64,000 nt of DNA from Villigracilis sp900696595. GTDB taxonomy: Bacteria > Chloroflexota > Anaerolineae > Anaerolineales > Villigracilaceae. Positions 9,251 to 18,037 of this stretch are shown here, piece by piece (the stretch's first letter is position 1; each line of letters starts with the position of its first letter). Location of the stretch: the NCBI GenBank assembly GCA_030263615.1, contig SZPH01000002.1:1-64000 (forward strand), read 5' to 3'. Under the pieces are notes generated by a model that was not told where the DNA came from, did not search any database, and saw only the letters and a list, made by a program, of their open reading frames with translations. The translations under genes were made by a program, and so were the position numbers.

Positions 9251-9454
9251 TGTCAGACAGCGGGGAGCGGGCCACGAACGACCGCAGGGAAGACGGCAGG
9301 GCATGATTGAGTTGCAGCGCGGCGCAAAGATGAAGCATCTTTCCCGCCTTTGGTTTGTAACGCAACGAGAAAGGAGTACGCCTGAAGATCGGAAGTGTAG
9401 CGTCATAGAGTCGGACTGTCACATTCAAATTACATATCAAGGAGAGAAGAAGTA

Positions 9455-10732
9455 ATGAACCCCAAAAAATATTACATCTTTATGGCTTTGCTCGTCATCG
9501 TCAGCGCTGTTTTTTCGGCCTGCGCCCCGGCCGCGACGGAAGCCCCCCCGGCCGCGACGGAAGCCCCCGCGACGGGAGAGCCTGCCGCGGGCGATGAAAC
9601 CATCACCCTCGCCATCGAACACTTCAGCGTGATCGAAGGCACTACCTGGTCCGGCGCCCACGACCGCGCAGGCAAGCGCCTCGCCGAGAAATACGACAAC
9701 GTCGAATACGTCTATCGCGAAAGCGTCGCACCGGATCAATCCGTCCCCTTTGCAGAGGAAATGATTGCGCAGGGCGCGAATATCGTCGTGGGCAACGCGG
9801 AGTTCATGGGCATGCCCCTGATTGACCTGGCCGACAAATATCCTGATGTGTACTTTGTCTCCATCGTGGCCAGCGACCTTTCCACCAAGCCGAACTTCAT
9901 CCGCTACTTTCCGCGCCAGTATCAGGCGCTGTACCTTGAAGGCCTGATTGCCGCCGCGCTGACCCAGACCGGCAACATCGGCATCGTCTCCGCCTTCCCC
10001 AACGTCCAGGTGCTGCGCCGCACGGCGGGCTTTGTGCTGGGCGTGCAGGATGGCGCGGCTCTGCTCAACAAGGAAGTCAACGTGTACGTCAAGTATGCCG
10101 GGGATTGGTACCTGCCCCAGGAAGAACGCGACATTGCGGCCACGCTCGTGGATCAATATAAAGTGGACGTGCTGACCCAGCAGACCGACTCCGGCTCCAC
10201 GTTGGATGTGGCGACGGAAAAGGGCATCTGGTTCGTCGGCAAGGACATGGACATTGTCGGCGAGTACGGCTGGTCCAACACCGACACGGTTGCCATTTCC
10301 TTCGACACGCGCTGGGAAGTCGGTTACGATCTCATGATGCAGGATTACATGGCCGGCAACAAGACGCCGGAGACCATCCTCTACCCGGGCATGGAAACCT
10401 CGATCACCCTCGCGGACGGCACAGTTTACCCGACTGTGGACTTGATGAACGACGGCAAAGTCGGACTCGACGCGATCAGCCCCAAGGCGCTCCCGCTCAT
10501 CCCGCAGGAGATTCTCGATCTCGTCAAACAACGCCGCGACGAAATGATGGCCGGAACATGGGATCCGTTCACCGAACATGAACTGATCAGCAACGGCACG
10601 GGGCTGGAGCTGGACGGACTGCCCATCCCGGCGGCCGGCACAGTCGTCAAAGCCGCAGGGGCGGAAGCCACCATCGAATTCCTGCTCTCCCAATTTAACT
10701 TTGACGTGCAAGGCACGACCATCCTCGAATAA
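9455..10732 (+). CDS. BMP-family ABC transporter substrate-binding lipoprotein
   Basis: A 425-aa exported lipoprotein. The signal peptide ends in the lipobox FSAC with C23, followed by a linker made of near-repeats of AATEAPPA, encoded by 21-bp direct repeats near 9534-9575. The mature domain fits the basic membrane protein (BMP/PnrA/Med) family, whose members bind nucleosides or related N-compounds. It is followed by a double ATPase and two permeases in the usual NupNOPQ-like order. SD AAGGAGAG lies 8 nt before ATG. In this context the ligand is probably the heterocycle or ureide handled by the operon. Confidence 0.88.
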   Translation: MNPKKYYIFMALLVIVSAVFSACAPAATEAPPAATEAPATGEPAAGDETITLAIEHFSVIEGTTWSGAHDRAGKRLAEKYDNVEYVYRESVAPDQSVPFAEEMIAQGANIVVGNAEFMGMPLIDLADKYPDVYFVSIVASDLSTKPNFIRYFPRQYQALYLEGLIAAALTQTGNIGIVSAFPNVQVLRRTAGFVLGVQDGAALLNKEVNVYVKYAGDWYLPQEERDIAATLVDQYKVDVLTQQTDSGSTLDVATEKGIWFVGKDMDIVGEYGWSNTDTVAISFDTRWEVGYDLMMQDYMAGNKTPETILYPGMETSITLADGTVYPTVDLMNDGKVGLDAISPKALPLIPQEILDLVKQRRDEMMAGTWDPFTEHELISNGTGLELDGLPIPAAGTVVKAAGAEATIEFLLSQFNFDVQGTTILE

Positions 10733-10757
10733 GATCGCAGTCCGCATTGCAAGCAAA

Positions 10758-10798
10758 ACGAGGCTCCCGCCCGCGCAAGTCTCCGGCGGGAGCCTCGT
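10758..10798 (+). promoter_or_regulatory. Long GC-rich hairpin between binding-protein and ATPase genes
   Basis: A 14-bp perfect stem (acgaggctcccgcc with ggcgggagcctcgt) closes a 13-nt loop. No T-tract follows on the + strand. It therefore fits a partial attenuator or mRNA-stabilising stem, of the kind that keeps the binding-protein message more abundant than the downstream transporter genes. Confidence 0.6.
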
Positions 10799-10841
10799 AT
10801 CCAAACTGGAAGACGCGCCCGGCGCGCGACAGGCTGAGACT

Positions 10842-12380
10842 ATGACTGATATCAAACACGGCGATATTGTTCTCGCGGCAAAGGGGATTACCAAACGCTA
10901 CCCGGGGCTGGTCGCCAATGACCGCATTGATTTTGAAATTAAAGCCGGAGAAATTCACGCCATCCTTGGCGAAAACGGCGCGGGCAAGACTACCCTGATG
11001 AGCATTCTGTTTGGGCTGGTTCAGCCGGATGAAGGCGAAATTTACGCGTTTGGAAAAAAAGTTCATTTCCGTTCGCCGCTGGACGCGATTGACCTGGGCG
11101 TTGGAATGGTGCATCAAACCCGAAAGTTGATTCCCGCTCATACCGTGCTGGAGAACATCCTGCTGGGACACCCAAAGGCGGGGACGATTTTGGATATGAA
11201 GCGCGCCGGGGAGGAAGTGGCCCAGCTTTGCAAACATTACAACTACCCGCTCGACCTTAATGCAAAGGTCTGGCATCTGGCGGAGGGGGAAAAACAGATG
11301 GTGGAAATTTTCAAGGCGCTGTATCGCGGCGCCAAAGTATTGATCATGGACGAACCGACCTCGGCGCTGGCTCCGCCTGAAACCGAAAAACTGCTCGAGT
11401 CCATTCAAGTCATGACGCGGGACGAGTTGGCCATTGTCCCATTCATCACCCACAAACTTCCGATCGTGCTGGCGGTCAGTCATCGCGTCACCATCCTGCG
11501 GCGCGGGCAGGTCGTCGCGCGGCTCGATACAAAGCAGTCCACCGAACAAAGCCTGGCGCGCGAAATGGTCGGACGGGACGTTATCTTCCGGCTCGAGCGC
11601 GGAAAAGCGGCGCGAGGCAGGTCCATCCTGCGGGTGGAGAATCTCTCCGCGTTCGATGATAAAGGCGCGCAGGCGTTGACAGACGTGTCCTTTGACGTGC
11701 ATGAGGGCGAAATCTTCGGTATTGCGGGCGTTTCCGGCAACGGACAGCAGGCGCTGGCGGAGGTGTTAGCCGGGTTGCGAAAGGCAAAGAGCGGCCGGGT
11801 ATTGTTTGACGACGCGGAGATTTCCCACCTGACCAGTTTGCAACGCTGGCAGAAAGGCATTGGCTACATCCCGGCCGAACAGCGAACTGTCGGCTCCATC
11901 GGAAATTTTTCGCTCGTCGAAAACATGTTGATGAACTACCACTTTGACGACGCGTTTTCAAAATGGGGTTTCTTGAACGAAAAGAAAGCGCGTCAATTGA
12001 CGGAGGCGCTGATCGCCGAATATGGCGTGGCAACCCCCAGCCCGGATGTGAAAGCTCGCGGACTCTCCGGCGGAAATTTACAAAAACTGATTCTGGCGCG
12101 CGTATTTTCGCGCAAGCCGCGCCTGATCATCGTCAACCTGCCTACGCAGGGGCTGGATGTCGGCGCGACTGAATTTGTGCAGAATAAACTGCTCGAGGCG
12201 CGCAAATCCGGCGCGGGCATCCTGCTCATCTCCGAAGACCTGGATGAGATCCTGGCATTAAGCGACCGCATCGCGCCCATTTATGAAGGCAAATTTATGG
12301 ATGTGATTCCAGCCGAATCTGCCGTGCGGGAGACGATCGGCGCGTTGATGGCGGGGTTGGAAAAAAAGGCGGCGGCATGA
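10842..12380 (+). CDS. BMP-type ABC transporter, double ATPase
   Basis: 512 aa from the ATG at 10842; an in-frame ATG at 10701 would overlap the upstream coding sequence and include the hairpin. Two ABC cassettes are fused, as in RbsA/NupO. The first has Walker A GENGAGKTT (about residue 43) and Walker B LIMDEPTSAL. The second has a degenerate Walker A (GVSGNGQQ) and LIIVNLPTQGLDVGAT, in which the Asp-Glu pair of Walker B is Asn-Leu, so only one site is likely hydrolytic. This asymmetry is common in this transporter group. The stop overlaps the permease start as ATGA. Confidence 0.9.
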   Translation: MTDIKHGDIVLAAKGITKRYPGLVANDRIDFEIKAGEIHAILGENGAGKTTLMSILFGLVQPDEGEIYAFGKKVHFRSPLDAIDLGVGMVHQTRKLIPAHTVLENILLGHPKAGTILDMKRAGEEVAQLCKHYNYPLDLNAKVWHLAEGEKQMVEIFKALYRGAKVLIMDEPTSALAPPETEKLLESIQVMTRDELAIVPFITHKLPIVLAVSHRVTILRRGQVVARLDTKQSTEQSLAREMVGRDVIFRLERGKAARGRSILRVENLSAFDDKGAQALTDVSFDVHEGEIFGIAGVSGNGQQALAEVLAGLRKAKSGRVLFDDAEISHLTSLQRWQKGIGYIPAEQRTVGSIGNFSLVENMLMNYHFDDAFSKWGFLNEKKARQLTEALIAEYGVATPSPDVKARGLSGGNLQKLILARVFSRKPRLIIVNLPTQGLDVGATEFVQNKLLEARKSGAGILLISEDLDEILALSDRIAPIYEGKFMDVIPAESAVRETIGALMAGLEKKAAA

Positions 12381-13489
12381 AACTGGGCAGATACCAAATC
12401 AAACTCGAGAAAAAGAGCGGCTTTACCGGCTGGCAGGCGGCGGTCATTTCCATTGTGGCCATTTTGTTCGCGCTGTTTCTGGTCGGCTTCATCTTTTTAC
12501 AGGCTGGCGTAGACCCGGCCCTGGGCTATCAGGAAATTTTCTCCTACGCTTTTCTCAACCCGTTTGGACTGCCGCTGACGCTGAACCGCGCGGTCTTTTT
12601 GCTGTTTTGTTCCTTTGCGTTCATCGTGCCGATCCGCGCCGGGCTGTGGAATATTGGCATGGCCGGACAGGCCTACGCCGGGGCGCTGGGCGCCTTTGCG
12701 GTTGCGCTGGCTCTAGGCGCAAAAGGATCGCAGACGCCGTCATTGCCGGGAGGCGCGCTGGTCGGGCTGATGATTCTGGGCGCCATGCTGGGTGGGATGG
12801 CGGTGGGAGCGATTCCTGGAATCCTGAAGGGGAAATTCAACACCAATGAGATCGTCACCACGATGATGATCAACTTCATCATGTTCTGGCTGGTTGCTTA
12901 CATGATCAAGGAGGGCGGCCCGTTCATGGGTTCCGGCGGCGAAGGCGAGGGATTCAAACTGACGGAGAGCGTTCGCCCACCCTTATTCAAGGATACGCCC
13001 TTTACGTTATGGGTCTCGCTGGCGCTGGCGGCGTTATTGTACATCCTGTTCGCCCGGACGAAGATCGGCTACCAGATTCGCGCGTTTGGCTCCAGCCCGG
13101 CCGCAGCGCGTTACGCGGGCATCAGCCCTGTAAAAATCTCCCTGCTTGTGTTCGTGGCTGGCGGGCTGTTAGCCGGGCTGGCGGGCTACCATTATTTTGC
13201 CGCCGTGCCAGGGCTGTATAAGATTCCCAAAAATTATGGCGACTTCGGCGACCTGGCTTTCTACGGAATCATCTGCGGGCTGATCTCGCAGGGCAACCCG
13301 CTCGCTTCCATTCCGCTGGCCCTGCTCTTTGGCGGCTTGACCAACGGCGGGCGATTCGTGCAGGGAAAACTGCAACTGGGCTTCGGTATTGACTACGCCC
13401 TGCTGGGCGTGGTGATGATCATTCTGGTGGCCTTCCAGTTTTTCTTCCGCTATCGCATTATCTTAAAAAAGGCGGAAAAGGAGAATTAA
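12377..13489 (+). CDS. BMP-type ABC transporter permease 1 (NupP/YufP-like)
   Basis: A 370-aa integral membrane protein with a long hydrophobic segment at about residues 22-45 and roughly eight more. The family-typical RAGLWNIGMAGQAYAGALGAF and the loop FNTNEIVTTMMINFI are present; the latter resembles the ATPase-coupling region. It pairs with the next gene to form the membrane channel of the BMP importer. The 4-nt overlap with the ATPase gene shows translational coupling. Confidence 0.9.
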   Translation: MKLGRYQIKLEKKSGFTGWQAAVISIVAILFALFLVGFIFLQAGVDPALGYQEIFSYAFLNPFGLPLTLNRAVFLLFCSFAFIVPIRAGLWNIGMAGQAYAGALGAFAVALALGAKGSQTPSLPGGALVGLMILGAMLGGMAVGAIPGILKGKFNTNEIVTTMMINFIMFWLVAYMIKEGGPFMGSGGEGEGFKLTESVRPPLFKDTPFTLWVSLALAALLYILFARTKIGYQIRAFGSSPAAARYAGISPVKISLLVFVAGGLLAGLAGYHYFAAVPGLYKIPKNYGDFGDLAFYGIICGLISQGNPLASIPLALLFGGLTNGGRFVQGKLQLGFGIDYALLGVVMIILVAFQFFFRYRIILKKAEKEN

Positions 13490-13490
13490 C

Positions 13491-14366
13491 ATGTGGGAGT
13501 TTTACGCGCGCAGTTTTAACGCTTCGACCATCTTCATGGTCGCCGCGCTGGGGGAGTTGATCGGACAGCGGGCCGGAGTCATGAACGTCGGCGTCGAGGG
13601 AGCCATGCTCTTCGGCGCCACCATCGGGTTCATCGTCGCAAAAACCACCGGCAGTTACCTGCTGGGATTTCTGGCCGCCATTGCCGTCGGCGCGGCCATC
13701 GGCGCCCTGCATGGCTTTTTCTCCATCACGCTCGGCGGCGATCAGGTCGTCAACGGCATGGGAATCTGGATTCTCGGCTTTGGGTTGACTGCCTACATCG
13801 GCTACCCCTACACCGGCCCGCTCGGGCTGGAGCGCATCCCTTCTGTTGCGGGAATTTCGCCGTTCTTTTTCCTCGGGATCGTTTTAATCGCCGTCGCCTG
13901 GTTCGTGTTGTTCAAAACCAACGTCGGGCTGAAGTTGCGTTCGGTGGGCGAGAATCCCTCTGTGGCCGAAGTCTCGGGCGTTAACGTCGTCCGAACCCGC
14001 TACCTGAGCGTGATCACCAGCGGCATGTTCATGGGGCTGGCGGGCGGAATCTACGCGCTCGATTACAACCCGGTCTGGAACTACAACTTCCTCATGGGCT
14101 GGGGATTCGTCGCCCTCGCGCTGGTCTTCTTCTCCATGTGGAATCCGTTCATCCTGCTGGGCGGTTCGGTTCTGTTCGGCGCGCTCTGGCAACTTTCGCT
14201 CAACCCCGAACTGCTGTTTGAGGACACCGTATCCCGCTACATCTGGCGCACGGTTCCCTTCGTCGTCACCATTGGCGCGCTGGCGCTGATGTCCACCCAA
14301 TGGTTCAGTTCCCGCTGGGGCGCCGCCAAACCGGAGGCTCTGGGAATGCCTTACGAAAAGGATTGA
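13491..14366 (+). CDS. BMP-type ABC transporter permease 2 (NupQ/YufQ-like)
   Basis: A 291-aa membrane protein with about eight hydrophobic segments. The family motifs RAGVMNVGVEGAMLFGA near residues 24-40 and GDQVVNGMGIWILGFG are present. It starts 1 nt after the first permease stops, preceded by AAAGGAG. It completes the importer (binding protein, double ATPase, two permeases). Confidence 0.9.
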   Translation: MWEFYARSFNASTIFMVAALGELIGQRAGVMNVGVEGAMLFGATIGFIVAKTTGSYLLGFLAAIAVGAAIGALHGFFSITLGGDQVVNGMGIWILGFGLTAYIGYPYTGPLGLERIPSVAGISPFFFLGIVLIAVAWFVLFKTNVGLKLRSVGENPSVAEVSGVNVVRTRYLSVITSGMFMGLAGGIYALDYNPVWNYNFLMGWGFVALALVFFSMWNPFILLGGSVLFGALWQLSLNPELLFEDTVSRYIWRTVPFVVTIGALALMSTQWFSSRWGAAKPEALGMPYEKD

Positions 14367-14370
14367 TCCA

Positions 14371-15258
14371 ATGCAATTTATTGACCTCACCATTCCGCTC
14401 GGCGTCGGCACGCCCGCCTGGCCGACCTACGAACCGTTGCAGTTGAAATATTTCAAACGCCTCGCGCCCAACGGCGCCAACGGGCAGCTGCTTACGCACT
14501 CCAACCACCTCGGCACGCATTTGGACGGGGAGATTCACTTTCACACCCCCGGCAAGGACATCGCCTCGCTCGAACTGGATTTTCTGATCCACGACGCCGC
14601 CATTGTGGATTTAAGCGACGCGTGCGGCGACTACGATATCTACACCAGCAAAATGGTCGAAGAACGCGTCGAAGTCCGCGAAGGCGACATCCTCATCATC
14701 CACACCGGCTACCACCACTTCGGCTGGGATTCGCCCTACGCCGATGAAATCCGCTACATGGTCAAACACCCCGGCCCCGACCGCGAATTTGCCGAATGGG
14801 CCAAAGCGAAGAAACTGCGCTGGATCGGCGTGGACTGCGGCAGCGCCGACCACCCCATGAACACCATCATCCGCGACTGGATGCCGCGCCAGACGCGCGA
14901 AGCGGAGCGCGTCTTCAAAAAGAAATTTGGCAAATCGGTGGCGGAAGTCTTCGACGACTCCAAGTACCAGCTCATGCATCTGGAGATGTTCCCGTTCGGA
15001 ATCATCCACGCCGAATGTCTGGGCGGCGACATTGACCTGCTCCTCAACCGCCGGGCAAAGGTCGGCATCTTCCCCTGGCGCTTCGTGGACGGCGAATCCA
15101 GCATTGCCCGCTGTGTGGCCATGGTGGACGACGCGGACTACGACGCGCTGATGGCGAAGAAAGCCTCCCTGCCGAAGACCAAATTCGGCGACGCCAGCGA
15201 CAGCGCCCACGTTGATCGCCTCAACAAACTCAGCAAAGCGAATCTAGCGGACGACTGA
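14371..15258 (+). CDS. Cyclase-family metal-dependent hydrolase (single domain)
   Basis: A 295-aa member of the cyclase / kynurenine formamidase / isatin hydrolase family with an intact metal motif HLGTHLDGEIHF (H50, D52, H56). The C-terminal part (GVDCGSADHPMNT and the FPFGIIHAECLGGDIDLL region) matches the halves of the double protein at 3184, so the two share ancestry. It begins 4 nt after the permease gene, showing operon membership. It likely hydrolyses a cyclic amide or imide imported or produced in this pathway. The substrate is not evident. Confidence 0.87.
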   Translation: MQFIDLTIPLGVGTPAWPTYEPLQLKYFKRLAPNGANGQLLTHSNHLGTHLDGEIHFHTPGKDIASLELDFLIHDAAIVDLSDACGDYDIYTSKMVEERVEVREGDILIIHTGYHHFGWDSPYADEIRYMVKHPGPDREFAEWAKAKKLRWIGVDCGSADHPMNTIIRDWMPRQTREAERVFKKKFGKSVAEVFDDSKYQLMHLEMFPFGIIHAECLGGDIDLLLNRRAKVGIFPWRFVDGESSIARCVAMVDDADYDALMAKKASLPKTKFGDASDSAHVDRLNKLSKANLADD

Positions 15259-15273
15259 ACCGACAGCCTCGAA

Positions 15274-16464
15274 ATGAGAGACGTTGCAATCATCGGCGCG
15301 GGCATGATCCCCTTCGGCCACCGCGAGGAAGACAGCCTGACGGACATGCTCGCCCGCGCCTCGCTTCATGCGCTGGATGATGCGGGACTCGGCGAAAGCA
15401 CAGTGGACGGGCTTTATGTGGCCAACGCGGGCGGCGGCTTGTTTCAACGCCAGTTTGCCATTGCCAGTTCGCTGGCAGACCGCCTGAGCTTGCTCCCGGC
15501 CGCGGCAGAAACCATTGAGAACGGGCCTGCCTCCGGTTCCTCCGCCTTGAAGATGGGCTACCTCGCCATCGCCTCTGGATTTCACGATACAGTCCTGGTC
15601 AGCGGCGGCGAAAAAATGCGCGTTGGCCCCATCCGCCGCATTACCGACATGGTCGCCGCCATGACTCACCCGCAGGCCGAATACCCATACGGAGTCACCA
15701 TGCCCGGGCTGGGCGGGATGTTTGCGCGGCTATACATGGAAAAATACGGCGTAACCGACGAACACCTGCTGGCCGTTTCGCTCAAAAACCACGAGATGGG
15801 CGCGCGCAATCCCTTCGCTCATATTCGCAGCGTCGCTACCCGCCGCGACATCTTCGACGGCGAAATGGCGGAAATCAACAACCCCATCCTTGCGGACCCT
15901 CTGCGCCTGTACGATCTTTGCCCTGTCAGCGACGGAGCCGCCGCGCTGGTTCTTTCCACGGTTGAGATCGCCAAAGCCAGCGGTAAACCGTACGTAACCA
16001 TCGCCGGAATCGGGCAGGCGACCGACACGCACACCCTTGCAGAACGCGACGCCCCCACCGAACTACGCGCCGTAACGCTTGCCGCCCAACGCGCATTCGA
16101 AATGGCCCGCCTGACCCCGGCCGACATCCATATCGCTGAACTACACGACGCCTTCACCATCCTCGAAATCGCTGCAAGCGAATGTGTGGGCTTTTTCCCC
16201 CGTGGCCGGGGCGGGCAGGCCGCCGCAGAAGGCGAAACCGCCCTCGGCGGGCGCATCCCCATCAACATGTCTGGCGGGCTGAAAACGCGCGGGCACCCCA
16301 TGGGCGCGACCGGCGTGGCGCAGGCAGTGGATATCGTCTGGCAGTTGCGCCACGAACTCCCCGCAGACCGCCAGGTCCAAAACGCGCGCGCCGGACTGAC
16401 GCTCAACTTCGGCGGCTTTGCCAACAATGTGCTGTGCTTCATCTTCAAACAGGGAGACGCATGA
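15274..16464 (+). CDS. Thiolase-fold (SCP2-like) protein lacking the nucleophilic cysteine
   Basis: A 396-aa SCP2/thiolase-like protein. The region that normally holds the acyl-accepting Cys reads ENGPASGSS, with P85 where Cys should be. The C-terminal active-site parts are kept: H291 in HDAFT and H341 in GHPMGATG. Loss of Cys rules out the normal ping-pong thiolase reaction. Cys-less homologues paired with DUF35 proteins, such as the steroid side-chain enzymes Ltp2-ChsH2, act as CoA-thioester retro-aldolases, so a C-C lyase is a reasonable guess. The DUF35 partner follows directly with an ATGA overlap. Confidence 0.85.
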   Translation: MRDVAIIGAGMIPFGHREEDSLTDMLARASLHALDDAGLGESTVDGLYVANAGGGLFQRQFAIASSLADRLSLLPAAAETIENGPASGSSALKMGYLAIASGFHDTVLVSGGEKMRVGPIRRITDMVAAMTHPQAEYPYGVTMPGLGGMFARLYMEKYGVTDEHLLAVSLKNHEMGARNPFAHIRSVATRRDIFDGEMAEINNPILADPLRLYDLCPVSDGAAALVLSTVEIAKASGKPYVTIAGIGQATDTHTLAERDAPTELRAVTLAAQRAFEMARLTPADIHIAELHDAFTILEIAASECVGFFPRGRGGQAAAEGETALGGRIPINMSGGLKTRGHPMGATGVAQAVDIVWQLRHELPADRQVQNARAGLTLNFGGFANNVLCFIFKQGDA

Positions 16465-16817
16465 GCGCGCCCGCTCCCTTGCCCCTGTATCGTTGCGCGC
16501 ATTGCGGCAGGCTTCATCACCCCTTTCACGACCGTTGCCTGGACTGCAAACGCCGCGACTTCGATATAATTCACCCGCAAGGAAACGCCAGACTGCTGAC
16601 CTACACCGTCATCGTCAGCCTGCCCGAAGGCTTCGACCAGCCTGCCCTGATCCTCGGACTCGCAGAATTCGAAAACGGCGCGCGCGCGCTGGGGCAGATC
16701 AAAGCCGGTTCCGCAAAAGAACTGCGGACAGGCATGGCTGTCGCCTCCCGCTGGGAGACGATCCGCTTCGTGAACGGGCAACCCATTCACGGCATAAAAT
16801 TCGAACCGCTCGAATAA
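16461..16817 (+). CDS. Zn-ribbon OB-fold (DUF35) partner of the thiolase-fold protein
   Basis: 118 aa from the ATG at 16461, overlapping the thiolase stop by 4 nt. An N-terminal rubredoxin-like zinc ribbon (C12, C15, C26, C29) is followed by an OB-fold. Such proteins bind thiolase-fold partners and help place the CoA ester. The tight pairing with a Cys-less thiolase is the reason for suspecting lyase activity. Confidence 0.87.
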   Translation: MSAPAPLPLYRCAHCGRLHHPFHDRCLDCKRRDFDIIHPQGNARLLTYTVIVSLPEGFDQPALILGLAEFENGARALGQIKAGSAKELRTGMAVASRWETIRFVNGQPIHGIKFEPLE

Positions 16818-16818
16818 A

Positions 16819-17736
16819 ATGTTTCAAGCCCTTTCCATCGGCGAAAGCGTCCCGCCAACCGACTTCGATGCCGTCGTTCACAGCGTCTTTCGATCCGCGC
16901 TCAACCTGAATTTCGAAGATAACAAACTGCTGACGCTCGTCCTGCCCGACCAGCCCGACCTGCCGCATGGGATTCGAATAAACGCCCCCGCCGATTTTTC
17001 CTTCATCGGATTCAGAATCGGCGAACGCGCGACCCGGCGCGACAACTTTCTGCGCCTCGCCTCCCTGACCATAGGCCTGTCCGGCGCTCCCAAATGGATT
17101 TCCGCGCTGACAGCCTTTCACGCCGACCCGTCCGACACCTCCGTTCGTTTGGCGTGGCAGGCCGCCTGGCGGGCGCTCAACATGCGCCAGAGGCTTGCCC
17201 GCACAACCATTGTCGCGGACGAGTTGTTCGACTCGAATGAAAACGAGAAAACGAGTCCGATCTCCCGCCGCGCGGCAACGGGAATGCGCGCCCTGCTCGA
17301 CGCCGCGCAACGCTTCGACTCGCAGGCCGCCTCATCCGCCGCATCCCAATTGATCGGGCTGGGCGAGGGGCTGACTCCCAGCGGCGACGATTTGCTGGCC
17401 GGATTTTTGGCCGGGTTGCATTGCGCGGTTGGAGAAAATACGCAACGCGCTCAATTCCTCTCCGAGTTTGGCGAGGCGGCGATTCGCCTTTCCAGCCGCA
17501 CAAACGATATCAGCCGCGCCTACATTTATCACGCCGCGCACGGACGGGTCTCCAGCCGCATCGCCGACCTGGCGCGGGCGCTTTGCGGTTCCACATTTCG
17601 CGCCCGTCTGCAGCCCGCGCTCGCCGCCGCCCTGCAAATGGGACATTCCTCCGGCATGGACGCGGTCACAGGGTTGTTGTGCAGCATTGTCGCATTCTCA
17701 AATGCCCGTCCGCGTTTTAGCCCTGTTTTAAGTTGA
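16819..17736 (+). CDS. ylbF: DUF2877 / YlbF-family protein (AllH-like carbamoyltransferase subunit)
   Basis: A 305-aa DUF2877 protein with the signature LIGLGEGLTPSGDDLLAGFL near residues 177-196. E. coli YlbF (AllH) is the third component of oxamate carbamoyltransferase with FdrA and YlbE. It starts 1 nt after the DUF35 gene and is the last gene of operon 1. The -35 box of the next promoter (17733) overlaps its stop codon. Its distance of about 14 kb from the other two subunit genes in the same run of genes is unusual. Confidence 0.88.
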   Translation: MFQALSIGESVPPTDFDAVVHSVFRSALNLNFEDNKLLTLVLPDQPDLPHGIRINAPADFSFIGFRIGERATRRDNFLRLASLTIGLSGAPKWISALTAFHADPSDTSVRLAWQAAWRALNMRQRLARTTIVADELFDSNENEKTSPISRRAATGMRALLDAAQRFDSQAASSAASQLIGLGEGLTPSGDDLLAGFLAGLHCAVGENTQRAQFLSEFGEAAIRLSSRTNDISRAYIYHAAHGRVSSRIADLARALCGSTFRARLQPALAAALQMGHSSGMDAVTGLLCSIVAFSNARPRFSPVLS

Positions 17737-17760
17737 CAAATCAATGAAAACATTTATACT
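17733..17760 (+). promoter_or_regulatory. Promoter P2 (TTGACA-16-TATACT)
   Basis: TTGACA at 17733-17738 and TATACT at 17755-17760. Boxes, spacing and the 4-nt distance to the following inverted repeat are identical to promoter P3 at 38091. It drives region 2. Confidence 0.75.
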
Positions 17761-17764
17761 AAAC

Positions 17765-17805
17765 ATATCTCACTTTTTTTACGCTATGAATAAATAGTGA
17801 GATAT
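17765..17805. promoter_or_regulatory. Inverted-repeat operator O2
   Basis: Arms atatctcact (17765-17774) and agtgagatat (17796-17805) are separated by 21 nt, so the half-sites are 31 bp apart, about three helical turns. It covers the expected start of transcription. The second copy, with the same arms and gap, is at 38123-38163. Likely the binding site of a dimeric repressor; the PaaX-family protein at 42498 is the best candidate in the window. Confidence 0.7.
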
Positions 17806-17842
17806 ATTTCCAAACGGATTCTTTCCAGGTTGGAGGTTCTGC

Positions 17843-18019
17843 ATGGCGTTACAACCGCTCGGCAAGCGGCAGGATCGGTCACAGCGTAGGGCAGGTTGGG
17901 GAGGGGCGGGGGAGTCTTGCGTCCGGGCAAAGAGGCGCGGGGCGATGGGGGCGGGGATATTCTTCACACAGATTCATTTATCATCAATAGTCGTCAGGCG
18001 CGGGATTCCTGACCGGTAA
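17843..18019 (+). CDS. Small leader ORF (58 aa) or gene remnant behind P2
   Basis: GGAGG lies 6 nt before ATG, in the same tggaggtt-tgcATG context as the bzdN start at 38187. The ORF is Arg/Gly-rich and matches no family I know. Its stop codon lies inside the loop of a terminator hairpin, which would suit a leader peptide, but there is no run of one amino acid. It could instead be the decayed start of a gene once driven by this promoter. Confidence 0.3.
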   Translation: MALQPLGKRQDRSQRRAGWGGAGESCVRAKRRGAMGAGIFFTQIHLSSIVVRRGIPDR

Positions 18020-18037
18020 TCGCCCCCGCGTTTTTTT
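17999..18037 (+). terminator. Rho-independent terminator in the P2 leader, possible attenuator
   Basis: Stem cgcggg (17999-18004) with cccgcg (18025-18030), followed by seven T. A competing stem gtcagg (17993-17998) with cctgac (18008-18013) encloses the terminator's 5' arm, so the two cannot easily coexist. The rest of the gap to 18203 shows a small palindrome ctgatg-gtatg-catcag near 18102-18118 and the SD GAGGAG of the next gene. Confidence 0.6.

Noticed and set aside
9386..9396. agatcggaag resembles the first ten bases of a sequencing adapter
   Set aside because: The match does not go on past ten bases, and the leader around it reads as normal genome sequence.
9303..9455. A 50-codon frame in the leader before the BMP lipoprotein
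   Set aside because: No usable SD, no recognisable product; it merely runs into the start as TAATG.
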